Source of the DNA: Roseivirga sp. E12
GTDB lineage: Bacteria; Bacteroidota; Bacteroidia; Cytophagales; Cyclobacteriaceae
Length of the DNA: 64,000 bases
Assembly (NCBI RefSeq): GCF_017592825.1
Contig: NZ_JAGFMD010000002.1
Location: 351,656-415,655, forward strand
Reading direction: 5' to 3'
The notes under the pieces are model-generated. The model was not told the DNA's origin. It made no database searches and saw nothing but the letters and a program-made list of their open reading frames with translations. Position 1 is the first letter of the stretch, and each line of letters starts with the position of its first letter. Of this stretch, positions 44,640 through 52,837 are shown in pieces. The position numbers and the translations under genes are program-made.

Positions 44640-45236
44640 TTAGAATAATTTAAATCCTACTGCCACTACTACTTGATTTTGTCTTTGGTCTGAATTGACT
44701 CCTGCAGGAAGAGCGTCCGCAAAAGCAGTCAAGTTTCCTTCATACTTTACATCAATCACAAACTTTAAAATATCAAGGCCGATACCTGCTTGGTAACCAA
44801 CGGTCGCAGAGTTATAGTTGTCTTTAACATCTTCCACAAGGCCACCAGCATCAGTACTTTCGGCACTTGTTAAGAAGCTAAAAGAAGGTCCAACTTGAAG
44901 TCTGATCGGCCCCAATTTGTAGCCTACCATTACTGGTACATCAATCTTATTAAAGTCAAAATCAACAGATCCTCCTCCGCCACCAAGAACGTCAAGTACA
45001 GAGCTTGTCTTAGAGAAAAGTAATTCCGGCTGAATATAAAGACCTAATAGTTTAGCTCTTAAGAATACACCAAACTGATAACCCACCTGGGCGTCACCTT
45101 CAGTAAAGTTTGTTACAGGATCTTTAAAGTCAATTGTTGTTGATGTTAATGCAACTCTAGGACCAAAATTGATTTTTTGTGCGTTTGCTCCCAATACGGT
45201 GAACATTAGCATTGAAGCGATAATGAGTTTTTTCAT
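44640..45236 (-). CDS. Outer membrane beta-barrel protein (PorT-like family)
   Basis: A 198-residue exported protein with a signal peptide (about 1-19, ending GANAQ). The mature part is a series of alternating hydrophobic and polar strands (KINFGPRVALTSTTIDF, QVGYQFGVFLRAKLLG, LYIQPELLFSK, VPVMVGYKLGPIRLQVGPSFSF) ending in the aromatic C-terminal residue typical of barrels (VGFKLF). It most resembles the small PorT/OmpW-like eight-strand barrels common in this phylum. It follows the flavin reductase gene by 29 bases. Function unknown. Confidence 0.8.
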   Translation of the reverse strand: MKKLIIASMLMFTVLGANAQKINFGPRVALTSTTIDFKDPVTNFTEGDAQVGYQFGVFLRAKLLGLYIQPELLFSKTSSVLDVLGGGGGSVDFDFNKIDVPVMVGYKLGPIRLQVGPSFSFLTSAESTDAGGLVEDVKDNYNSATVGYQAGIGLDILKFVIDVKYEGNLTAFADALPAGVNSDQRQNQVVVAVGFKLF

Positions 45237-45265
45237 ATGTTTTGTTTTTAATGGTAGTTAGTCTT

Positions 45266-46156
45266 TCAATCAATAGTCTGCAATAAGGTCAACCAAGCGC
45301 TTTCAAGATCATCGTCAACTAAATATCTCTGAGCTAATTCATGCAAATGATATTCGAGCGACTCCTTATCATTGATAAAACGTGTTTTGATCTCACGTAT
45401 TTCAGACGTTTCTGAAAATGCAAATATGCGATCATTTTCGGGGATTTTTTCAATATTTCCTAATCTCCCTAAATTATTGCCAGTTAGCACAGTACTATTG
45501 CGGATGGCAGCAGGAATTTGATCAACTCCTATTCCAAGATTCCTGTTTGGTTTCGGAAGCTTAAAAATGGCTTCTCCATTAGCCCGGCAATACCAATCTC
45601 CGCCCATTCGACCCACAAGGTCTGTTTTATAAGGATCAGGCTTGCCGTCATCACCTAGTACTTCATCCTTGATATGCGCCAAGACAATTTCACAAATAAT
45701 AAGATTACCAGCCCCCGCATCATCGCCTAAATGAACAACCTCCTTCACCTTACACTCAAAAGCCGCAATAGACTCTCCTACTCTCGGAGGTTTGACCTTT
45801 TCTGAATCAACAGCTGTCACACCGGCCTTAACAAATTCATTTACTCCTTTGGCATAAGCTGTACTGCTCAGGGACATTTGCTCTACCACATCAAAACTGA
45901 CAATGTTGATGACGATCTCCTTGGTAGCCATCGCATTCAAAAGTGTGTGTTTCAACTGCAAGTCACGAGGCTTAGCTGGTGAGAGAATGAGCGTAGGTGG
46001 GTTTGTACTGAATACATTGAAAAAACTGTAGGGTGCTAGGTTTGACTTACCCTGCTCGTCTACAGTACTTGCCCACGCAATGGGCCTAGGTCCAATGCAG
46101 CCCAATAATTGAGCATGCAAATCTGGGGTAGATATTTCTTTTGGGTCAATTCTCAT
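45266..46156 (-). CDS. Flavin reductase family (FMN-binding) protein
   Basis: A 296-residue protein whose first 200 residues form a split-barrel flavin reductase domain. Motifs: RPIAWASTVDEQGKSNLAPYSFFN (FMN-binding core, about 23-46), SPAKPRDLQ and the ERNK-like later strand GDDAGAGNLIICEIV. The extra 90 C-terminal residues are helical. It is probably an NAD(P)H:FMN reductase or a related oxidoreductase. It lies 42 bases after fumarylacetoacetase at the end of the tyrosine pathway, so a role in aromatic degradation is possible. Confidence 0.85.
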   Translation of the reverse strand: MRIDPKEISTPDLHAQLLGCIGPRPIAWASTVDEQGKSNLAPYSFFNVFSTNPPTLILSPAKPRDLQLKHTLLNAMATKEIVINIVSFDVVEQMSLSSTAYAKGVNEFVKAGVTAVDSEKVKPPRVGESIAAFECKVKEVVHLGDDAGAGNLIICEIVLAHIKDEVLGDDGKPDPYKTDLVGRMGGDWYCRANGEAIFKLPKPNRNLGIGVDQIPAAIRNSTVLTGNNLGRLGNIEKIPENDRIFAFSETSEIREIKTRFINDKESLEYHLHELAQRYLVDDDLESAWLTLLQTID

Positions 46157-46198
46157 TTTTACTTTCTCATTCTGACTACGATAAATGGGAGAAAGAAC

Positions 46199-47491
46199 CT
46201 ATTTAGCAGGTAGCACTTTTGCCTTGACCTCACCAAAGCCAACACGTATACCATCCTTTTCCGCATGTCCTCTCATTATGACTGTATCGCCATCAAGGAT
46301 AAACTTTCTCTCCGAACCATCAGTCATGGGCAGAGGTTTGGTTCCTCTCCAAGATAATTCGAGCATGGAACCATAGGCACTTTCTTCAGGTCCTGAGATA
46401 GTACCTGAACCATACATATCTCCCACTTGCATGTTACAGCCATTGACTGTGTGATGCGCCAGTTGCTGTCTCACATTCCAATACATATGCTTGAAATTAG
46501 AGTTTGATACAACTGTCTCCTCGGCTCCCTCAGGTTGAATACCTACCTCTAGGCTCACATCAAAATGTGTTGCCTTTTCATACCTTAGGTAAGGAAGCAC
46601 TTCAGGAGATTGATTTGGCCCTTCTACCATAAACGGCTCAAGAGCATCCATTGTCACGATCCACGGAGAAACGTGCGATGCAAAATTCTTAGCCAAGAAG
46701 GGTCCTAATGGTACGTACTCCCACTTCTGAATATCTCTTGCCGACCAGTCATTCAAAATGACAAAACCAAAAATATAGTCTTCTGCCTCGCTGGTAGAAA
46801 CTGCATCACCCAAAGGGTTTTCTTTACAAGTGATATAGGCCATTTCTAATTCGAAGTCAAGAAGTCTACAAGGCCCAAAAGAAGGGACATCAGCATCATC
46901 CGCTTTGGTTTGCCCTTTAGGCCGATGAAAAGGAGTGCCTGAAACTACTATTGAAGAGGCACGACCATGGTAACCCACTGGAATATGTTTCCAGTTCGGC
47001 ATTAGGGCATTTTCAGGACCCCTAAACATAGTGCCCACGTTAAACGCATGCTGCTCTGAAGAATAAAAGTCAGTATAATTCGGTACGCTTACTGGCATCA
47101 ACATTTCAACTGACTCCATATCATGAAATACAGTTGACCTTAACTTGTCATTGTCTCTTAACTCGGCATTATTCTCTTCCAATAAGTCCGAAATTCTATC
47201 CCTAACTCTTCTTGTAGTAGCCTTCCCTAGTTCCATGAAATCGTTCAGATTTGGCTTTGAGAAAATACCAGAAGGAAGGTCCAGGCCTTCCAAAAGACCC
47301 ACCTCATGTAGAATCGACAAGTCTACAACCTTATCTCCTATGGCTGTAGCAGCTCTGGGGTTTAAGTCAGATGTTTTAAATATACCAAACGGTATATTCT
47401 GTATTGAAAAGTCTGAATCTGCGGGTACATGTACCCAAGATTTTCGCGATGGATCGTTTGCTTTGATCATAATTCTATTACTTGACGTCAT
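46199..47491 (-). CDS. fahA: Fumarylacetoacetase
   Basis: A 430-residue hydrolase that splits fumarylacetoacetate into fumarate and acetoacetate in the last step of tyrosine degradation. The N-terminal SH3-like domain is at about 20-115 (FGIFKTSDLNPRAATAIGD). The catalytic domain has YTDFYSSEQHAFNVGTMFRG, PVGYHGRASSIV and metal ligands in FELEMAYI and LNDWSARDIQKWEY. An alternative start is Met8. The 5' flank carries a dispersed repeat in the gap to hppD. Confidence 0.96.
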   Translation of the reverse strand: MTSSNRIMIKANDPSRKSWVHVPADSDFSIQNIPFGIFKTSDLNPRAATAIGDKVVDLSILHEVGLLEGLDLPSGIFSKPNLNDFMELGKATTRRVRDRISDLLEENNAELRDNDKLRSTVFHDMESVEMLMPVSVPNYTDFYSSEQHAFNVGTMFRGPENALMPNWKHIPVGYHGRASSIVVSGTPFHRPKGQTKADDADVPSFGPCRLLDFELEMAYITCKENPLGDAVSTSEAEDYIFGFVILNDWSARDIQKWEYVPLGPFLAKNFASHVSPWIVTMDALEPFMVEGPNQSPEVLPYLRYEKATHFDVSLEVGIQPEGAEETVVSNSNFKHMYWNVRQQLAHHTVNGCNMQVGDMYGSGTISGPEESAYGSMLELSWRGTKPLPMTDGSERKFILDGDTVIMRGHAEKDGIRVGFGEVKAKVLPAK

Positions 47492-47554
47492 AAGCCTCCC
47501 TAACCCCCTCCAAGGGAGGGACCACCTTCCCTTTGGGGAAGGCAGGGATGGGGC
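47492..47554. repeat. Intergenic repeat element inside the tyrosine operon
   Basis: The 63-base gap between hppD and fahA is filled by GC-rich sequence forming two consecutive hairpins: CCCTCC/GGAGGG (47506-47520) and CCTTCCC/GGGAAGG (47525-47542). It resembles a class of dispersed intergenic repeats common in this phylum. It is transcribed within the operon on the minus strand. Confidence 0.6.
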
Positions 47555-48688
47555 CTAAAGTGTATTCCTTAATTCTTGTTCTCTTTCAATGGCCTCAAAA
47601 AGTGCTTTGAAGTTTCCTTTACCAAAAGACTGAGCACCTTTTCTCTGAATAATCTCAAAGAACATTGTTGGACGATCTAGTACCGGCTTGGTGAAAATCT
47701 GTAAGAGGTAACCTTCATCATCTCTATCGATCAGAATATTCAAGTTTTTCAATGGCTCAAGATCTTCATCAATCTCTCCGACCCTGTCAAGTACATCATC
47801 ATAATAGATCTCAGGTACTTTTAAGAATTCTACGCCTCTAGCTCTGAGTGCACCAATTGTTTCAATGATATTGTCAGTAGCCAGAGCAACGTGCTGCACA
47901 CCTGCACCATTGTAGAAGTCAATGTACTCTTCGATTTGAGACTTTCTCTTACCTTCGGCTGGTTCGTTAATAGGGAATTTAATTCGACCAGTACCATTAC
48001 TCATCACCTTACTCATTAGGGCCGTGTACTCAGTCGAAATGTCTTTGTCATCAAATGACACCAATTGGGTGAAGCCCATTACTTTTTCGTAAAACTCACA
48101 CCATTTATTCATTTCTCCCCAACCTACATTACCAACCATATGGTCGATGTACTTGAGGCCTACTTCTGAAGGATTAAAATCAGATTTCCAAGCTTGGAAG
48201 CCTGGCATAAAAACACCATTGTAATTACTTCGCTCCACGAAAATGTGAATCGTTTCACCATAAGTGTGAATTCCTGATTTTATAACATATCCATTTTCAT
48301 CCTCCTCTTTCTGAGGCTCCATGAATGATTTAGCGCCACGTTTAGTAGTTTCTTCCCAAGACTTGGTAGCATCATCTACCCAAAGTGCTATCACTTTTAC
48401 ACCATCACCATGCTTGCTGATGTGCTCGTTGATTAGTCCACCCTCTGTTAAAGGTGATGTTAGTACTAAACGAATCTTATCCTGCTGTAAAACATAGGAC
48501 ACACGATCTTTTAAACCCGTTTCCAGTCCAGCATAGGCCACTGATTGAAAACCAAAAGCAGATTTATAATAATGTGCGGACTGCTTCGCATTACCAACAT
48601 ATAATTCTACGTAGTCGGTACCGTTCATTGGGAGGAAGTCTTGAGCTCCTTCAAATATCTTTTCGCCAGAATATGTCGTATTCTCCAT
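47555..48688 (-). CDS. hppD: 4-hydroxyphenylpyruvate dioxygenase
   Basis: A 377-residue two-domain VOC dioxygenase. It converts 4-hydroxyphenylpyruvate to homogentisate. The iron ligands are visible: His in LKYIDHMVGNV (about 182), His in GVQHVALATDNI (about 265) and Glu in FFEIIQRKG (about 349). The first VOC half starts NGTDYVELYVGNAKQSAHYY. Twenty-three bases after hmgA and followed by fahA; part of the tyrosine degradation operon. Confidence 0.97.
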   Translation of the reverse strand: MENTTYSGEKIFEGAQDFLPMNGTDYVELYVGNAKQSAHYYKSAFGFQSVAYAGLETGLKDRVSYVLQQDKIRLVLTSPLTEGGLINEHISKHGDGVKVIALWVDDATKSWEETTKRGAKSFMEPQKEEDENGYVIKSGIHTYGETIHIFVERSNYNGVFMPGFQAWKSDFNPSEVGLKYIDHMVGNVGWGEMNKWCEFYEKVMGFTQLVSFDDKDISTEYTALMSKVMSNGTGRIKFPINEPAEGKRKSQIEEYIDFYNGAGVQHVALATDNIIETIGALRARGVEFLKVPEIYYDDVLDRVGEIDEDLEPLKNLNILIDRDDEGYLLQIFTKPVLDRPTMFFEIIQRKGAQSFGKGNFKALFEAIEREQELRNTL

Positions 48689-48711
48689 CTTCTTAATTCT
48701 TTATAAATTCC

Positions 48712-49872
48712 TTACTTATCCAACCACGATTTGTGGTAGTCCTTAACTAAAATATTCATTGCTACTTCTGTCACTTTCAAAGGTTTGAAAGTATCCACCA
48801 TCACAGCCAGTTCTGCAGTATCTTTTACGCCTAGGCTTCTTTCCATTGCACCCGGGTGCGGACCGTGAGGTATACCGGCAGGATGCAATGTCAACTGTCC
48901 TCGTTCGATGTTATTTCGACTCATAAAATCTCCATCCACGTAGTAGAGCACTTCATCAGAATCGATATTACTATGATTATATGGGGCCGGAACTGCCTCC
49001 GGATGATAATCAAAAAGCCTTGGTACAAACGAGCAAACCACAAAGGCATCTGTTTCAAAAGTTTGATGTACTGGAGGTGGCTGATGCACTCGGCCAGTAA
49101 TTGGCTCAAAATCGTGAATCGAAAAAGCATATGGATAGTTATATCCATCCCAACCAATTATATCAAAAGGGTGGCTCGCATAAATGTATTCATGAATCAT
49201 CCCCTCTTTCTTAACCTTTATGATAAAGTCGCCCTTCTCATTGTATGTCTCTAGGTTTTGTGGCCTTCTGATATCTCTCTCACAAAAAGGTGAGTGCTCA
49301 AGCATTTGACCAAACCAGTTTCTATATCGCTTAGGCGTATACATTGGTCGGTGTGACTCAACTATAAAAAGCCTGTTGTCCTTGGTGTCGAAATCAATCT
49401 GATAGATCATTCCACGAGGCACCAAAAGGTAGTCCCCGTATCCAAATTCTATATTTCCAAGCTGTGTTCGTAATGTTCCGGTACCCTCATGAATGAATAT
49501 TAATTCATCACAGTCAGTGTTCTTATAGAAATAGTCTCTAAGCGACTCTTGAGGCGATGCCAAAACAATATGGCAATCATTATTCACCAAAACAGCTGTT
49601 CTACTTTCTAAATAGTCTGCCTTAGGGGGAACTGAAAAACCCTTGATTCCTAGGGAGAGCATATTCTTTTCTACCGCAATTTTCGGAGAAACATCATATG
49701 ACTTGATGACTTCCTTGACTTGTGTCGGCCTCTGTTCATGATACATGAGTGAAGACATCCCATCAAAGCCGATGGTTCCGAAGAGCTGTTCATAGTAATA
49801 GCTTCCGTCAGGCTTTTTGAAAGTCGTATGTCTCTTATGAGGAATTTTACCGAGTTGATGATAAAATGGCAT
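48712..49872 (-). CDS. hmgA: Homogentisate 1,2-dioxygenase
   Basis: A 386-residue ring-cleaving dioxygenase that opens homogentisate to maleylacetoacetate. A short N-terminal beta domain is followed by the cupin core. Segments that should contain the iron ligands are PYNHSNIDSDEVLYYVDGDF (about 297-316) and LHPAGIPHGPHPGAME (about 331-346). It is shorter than the 430-residue human enzyme, as in many Bacteroidota. Ten bases after the amino acid dehydrogenase gene. A separate maleylacetoacetate isomerase is not present here. Confidence 0.93.
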   Translation of the reverse strand: MPFYHQLGKIPHKRHTTFKKPDGSYYYEQLFGTIGFDGMSSLMYHEQRPTQVKEVIKSYDVSPKIAVEKNMLSLGIKGFSVPPKADYLESRTAVLVNNDCHIVLASPQESLRDYFYKNTDCDELIFIHEGTGTLRTQLGNIEFGYGDYLLVPRGMIYQIDFDTKDNRLFIVESHRPMYTPKRYRNWFGQMLEHSPFCERDIRRPQNLETYNEKGDFIIKVKKEGMIHEYIYASHPFDIIGWDGYNYPYAFSIHDFEPITGRVHQPPPVHQTFETDAFVVCSFVPRLFDYHPEAVPAPYNHSNIDSDEVLYYVDGDFMSRNNIERGQLTLHPAGIPHGPHPGAMERSLGVKDTAELAVMVDTFKPLKVTEVAMNILVKDYHKSWLDK

Positions 49873-49882
49873 AGGTTAAATT

Positions 49883-51109
49883 TTAAACAAGTTGGTTGAG
49901 TGAGTGATTTAGAGCTCTTTTTGAGATCCCCTTTACGTCCGAAGACAAATCATAAACCGTTTGCAGTCCTTTGCGAATCACTTCAGAAGTGTCCTCAAAA
50001 ATCGCTTCGTCCGTTAATGCCACTCCGCCTTCCATAAGATACGCAAAAACCCTCGCCATTCCACAATTCGCAATGAAGTCAGGGATCACGGATAGATTCT
50101 CATCGGCATACAAACCCGTCTCTCCGAAGAAAATTTCCGGATCATTGAATGGTACATTGGCACCACAAGAAATCACTTCTAGTTCTGTTTCGATCATCCT
50201 GTCTACCTGATCTTTGGTGATTAACCTTGAGGCAGCAGCTGGAACAAAAATCTCGAAATCCAGATCCCAAATTCCTTCGTTCACCTGATCAAATGGCATC
50301 ATATTTTCAGCATGCAACTGATTTCCATTCCTGTTTACAAAGAGTCGTCTTATCTCTTCCAGACTAAAGCCATCTTGATTCAAAAGGCCGCCTTCTCTAT
50401 CGATAATCCCAACAATCTTTACTCCCATCTGGGCCAAATAGAAGCCCGCTGCCGCACCTACATTTCCCCAACCTTGAATTACAGCTCTCTTCTCCTTGTA
50501 ATTGCCACCCCAAATGTCATAGTAATGGTGAATGGCCTGAGCCACACCATATCCAGTGATCATATCGGCCACTTTATATTTCTTGGCAACATCCGGTGAA
50601 TACTCTGGATTCTCAATCACCTTGACCACACCATTTCTGAGCTGACCTATTCTATTGATTTTTGAAGCCTCATTGGGTTTGAAGTGACCGTTAAAAACCC
50701 CCTCTTGCGGATGCCAAATGCCTGCCTCTTCTGTCATTGCGATTACTTCATGAATTTCATCCACATTTAAATCACCACCTGTACCATAATAGAATTTTAA
50801 CAAGGGGCTCACCGCAGCAAACCATCTTTTGAGCACGCCTTCTTTGCGCGGATCATTTGGATCGAAATTAATACCCGATTTCGCACCACCTATTGGAGGG
50901 CCAGAAACTGTAAACTTTACCTCCATCGTTTTGGCTAATGACTCCACCTCTCGCTTGTTCAGTCCTTTGCGCATGCGTGTACCACCACCGGCAGCACCGC
51001 CTCTCAGGGAATTGATCACTACCCAACCCTCAGCTTCCGTTTCTTGGTCGCGCCATTCAAAGACTATTTCAGGTGGTTTATTTTCAAATTTTGAGAGTAA
51101 ATCTGTCAT
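49883..51109 (-). CDS. Glu/Leu/Phe/Val-type amino acid dehydrogenase
   Basis: A 408-residue NAD(P)-dependent amino acid dehydrogenase. The substrate and catalytic region has GGAAGGGTRMRKG and PIGGAKSGINFDPNDP (catalytic Lys in GGAKSG, about 78), and the Rossmann motif is VIQGWGNVGAAAGFYLAQMG (about 211-230). It removes the amino group from an amino acid to give a keto acid. It heads the operon of homogentisate pathway genes, so oxidative deamination of tyrosine or phenylalanine is a reasonable hypothesis, but specificity is not readable from the sequence. Divergent from an Lrp-type regulator. Confidence 0.92.
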   Translation of the reverse strand: MTDLLSKFENKPPEIVFEWRDQETEAEGWVVINSLRGGAAGGGTRMRKGLNKREVESLAKTMEVKFTVSGPPIGGAKSGINFDPNDPRKEGVLKRWFAAVSPLLKFYYGTGGDLNVDEIHEVIAMTEEAGIWHPQEGVFNGHFKPNEASKINRIGQLRNGVVKVIENPEYSPDVAKKYKVADMITGYGVAQAIHHYYDIWGGNYKEKRAVIQGWGNVGAAAGFYLAQMGVKIVGIIDREGGLLNQDGFSLEEIRRLFVNRNGNQLHAENMMPFDQVNEGIWDLDFEIFVPAAASRLITKDQVDRMIETELEVISCGANVPFNDPEIFFGETGLYADENLSVIPDFIANCGMARVFAYLMEGGVALTDEAIFEDTSEVIRKGLQTVYDLSSDVKGISKRALNHSLNQLV

Positions 51110-51135
51110 TGGAATTATTGATTTCTGGATAATTA

Positions 51136-51157
51136 CAAAACTAGTTTTTAAAACTAG
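51136..51157 (-). promoter_or_regulatory. Promoter and operator of the dehydrogenase-hmgA-hppD-fahA operon
   Basis: On the minus strand TAGTTTTG (51143-51136) matches TAnnTTTG and lies 26 bases before the dehydrogenase start. The same bases are one half of a palindrome CTAGTTTT-T-AAAACTAG (51141-51157). A regulator such as the adjacent Lrp protein could bind here and block transcription. Confidence 0.5.
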
Positions 51158-51194
51158 ACCTCATCGGTATCCGCTAATGAATAATCATCAAATA

Positions 51195-51205
51195 GTTGAT
51201 TCAAC
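51195..51205. promoter_or_regulatory. Short palindrome in the divergent dehydrogenase/Lrp region
   Basis: GTTGA-T-TCAAC is an 11-base palindrome midway between the two divergent starts. It is a second possible regulator site, but short. Confidence 0.25.
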
Positions 51206-51247
51206 TTCAATTCCATCCATTAGAAGAAAAATCAAACAGAAAAGCAT

Positions 51248-51255
51248 AAATTTGT
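51248..51255 (+). promoter_or_regulatory. Candidate -7 box (TAAATTTG) for the Lrp gene
   Basis: The box matches TAnnTTTG and lies 25 bases before the ATG at 51281. No clear -33 TTTG is visible. Confidence 0.5.
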
Positions 51256-51280
51256 CAACCTATTTAGAAAAACCCACTAG

Positions 51281-51745
51281 ATGAAAATGGATCAAACGGA
51301 TATCAAGATTTTGGAAATCCTTCAACAGGACGGACGGATTACAACTAAGGCCTTGGCTGACCAATTGAATTTGTCGACAACTCCGGTTTTTGAACGCGTC
51401 AAACGACTAGAAAAAGACGGCATCATTAAGCAATATGTGGCTCTGGTGGACAATAGAAAGTTGGATTTGATCCTCACAGCTTTTATCTCCATTAGCCTTA
51501 CCAAACACTCTCGATCCTATCTCGAGAAATTCGTGGCCGAAGTCAACCAATACCCTGAAGTAATGGAGTGTTATCATATTGCTGGAAACTTTGACTTTTT
51601 GCTCAAGATTGTGGTCAAGAATATGGAAAAGTACGAAGCATTTATCCTGACCAAGCTCTCTACTACAGCCAATCTCGGCCAAGTGCAGAGTTCATTTGTA
51701 CTCTCAAATAACATTCATAAGACGGCTTATCAACCCTTCTCTTAG
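51281..51745 (+). CDS. Lrp/AsnC family transcriptional regulator
   Basis: A 154-residue feast/famine regulator. The N-terminal winged helix-turn-helix is MDQTDIKILEILQQDGRITT with recognition helix LSTTPVFERVKRLEKDGII (about 29-48). The C-terminal RAM ligand-binding domain (about 65-150) has VMECYHIAGNFDFLLKI. It is divergent from the amino acid dehydrogenase and tyrosine operon, whose promoter holds a palindrome, so it probably controls that operon in response to an amino acid. Preceded by a TAAATTTG box. Confidence 0.94.
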   Translation: MKMDQTDIKILEILQQDGRITTKALADQLNLSTTPVFERVKRLEKDGIIKQYVALVDNRKLDLILTAFISISLTKHSRSYLEKFVAEVNQYPEVMECYHIAGNFDFLLKIVVKNMEKYEAFILTKLSTTANLGQVQSSFVLSNNIHKTAYQPFS

Positions 51746-51837
51746 CCTGTTAGACAACTCAAAGGAGGCTGCATTTTTGGATTGATAACTTTTCTTATCC
51801 ACTGATTTTCATTAACTTATGTTAAAACACACAAGTT

Positions 51838-52653
51838 ATGCCTGCTCAACATCAACCCTTGACTGGTACTATTTTAGACAAAGCCAAAAAGTACCAACCC
51901 GATTTACAACTACCATCAGGTGAAGAAAAACAGTTAATCAAAGTATGGTGCCGAGCCGTAATGTGCAACGGTATACTATGCTTCCTTTATGTGTATGAAT
52001 GGAACATCAGTCATTTAACGATTTCGACCGTCACACACTATTTCAAAAAGAATGTTTGGGGACCGGTCAAAAGATGGTTTACAAGAACTTTTAGAACCTG
52101 GCAAAGGAAACTGGTTGCAGTGGCCGGTGCTACAATAGTCGGTTACATTTTCCGTAAAGTAATTGCTGCGGTCGCTAAGACCGTTTGGAAATGGGTCGCA
52201 ACTGTTGTCACTGTCAAGTTCTTTGTAATCGTACTAATTATAATCGCTGTCATCATTATCATTTCGGTCATTGTATACTTCATATACAGGCATGAATGGG
52301 ATTATGAACCAGTAATAGTCTGTGTGGAAGGAGACACTATCGTATGTGTTTGCTATGATGATGGACACTATAAAGTCGGGAGATTGGCGCCTCCACCTCA
52401 GTCTCCACCAATTAACCTCTTGGTTGTTCCAGGAACACACAACTTTGAGCCTGGTGGCAGTGGTGGCTTTAAGGCCACTTCATTCACTGAACTCACACGC
52501 CCTCAGCTAGACACATGGGAAAAACAATTGAATGATCTTCCTAGAAATGGAAACCCAATACTTTCACTAGAAGGTGCCTTCGAGGACCCTTGTAACGTTT
52601 GTGAAAACAAAAGCAACTTCACAAAAGGCGCTTTGCATTCTACACCGAGGTAA
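51838..52653 (+). CDS. Unrecognised membrane protein, 271 aa
   Basis: The N-terminal 90 residues are soluble and basic (MPAQHQPLTG, then WGPVKRWFTRTFRTWQRK). They are followed by a hydrophobic helix at about 85-115 (VAVAGATIVGYIFRKVIAAVAK) and a very hydrophobic isoleucine/valine-rich helix at about 120-150. The C-terminal half is soluble with several cysteines (VCVEGDTIVCVCYDDGHY, DPCNVCENKSNF) and a proline-rich linker. There is no signal peptide. I do not recognise any family. Codon use looks like the neighbours. The gene stands alone. Confidence 0.65.
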   Translation: MPAQHQPLTGTILDKAKKYQPDLQLPSGEEKQLIKVWCRAVMCNGILCFLYVYEWNISHLTISTVTHYFKKNVWGPVKRWFTRTFRTWQRKLVAVAGATIVGYIFRKVIAAVAKTVWKWVATVVTVKFFVIVLIIIAVIIIISVIVYFIYRHEWDYEPVIVCVEGDTIVCVCYDDGHYKVGRLAPPPQSPPINLLVVPGTHNFEPGGSGGFKATSFTELTRPQLDTWEKQLNDLPRNGNPILSLEGAFEDPCNVCENKSNFTKGALHSTPR

Positions 52654-52837
52654 TAGAAAGTAAAAGCCAAGCCAGAGCTCCCTCAAATGACATTCATAAA
52701 AGGATTATCGGCTGTAGAAAGACTACCATTTATCAAAAATAAACTTAAATCATTTTTGATTAGCAGTTTATAAACAGCTCTTAACAATAGACTTATTATA
52801 TTTAAACTATACCTCTGTATTTTTAAAAATAATAATC

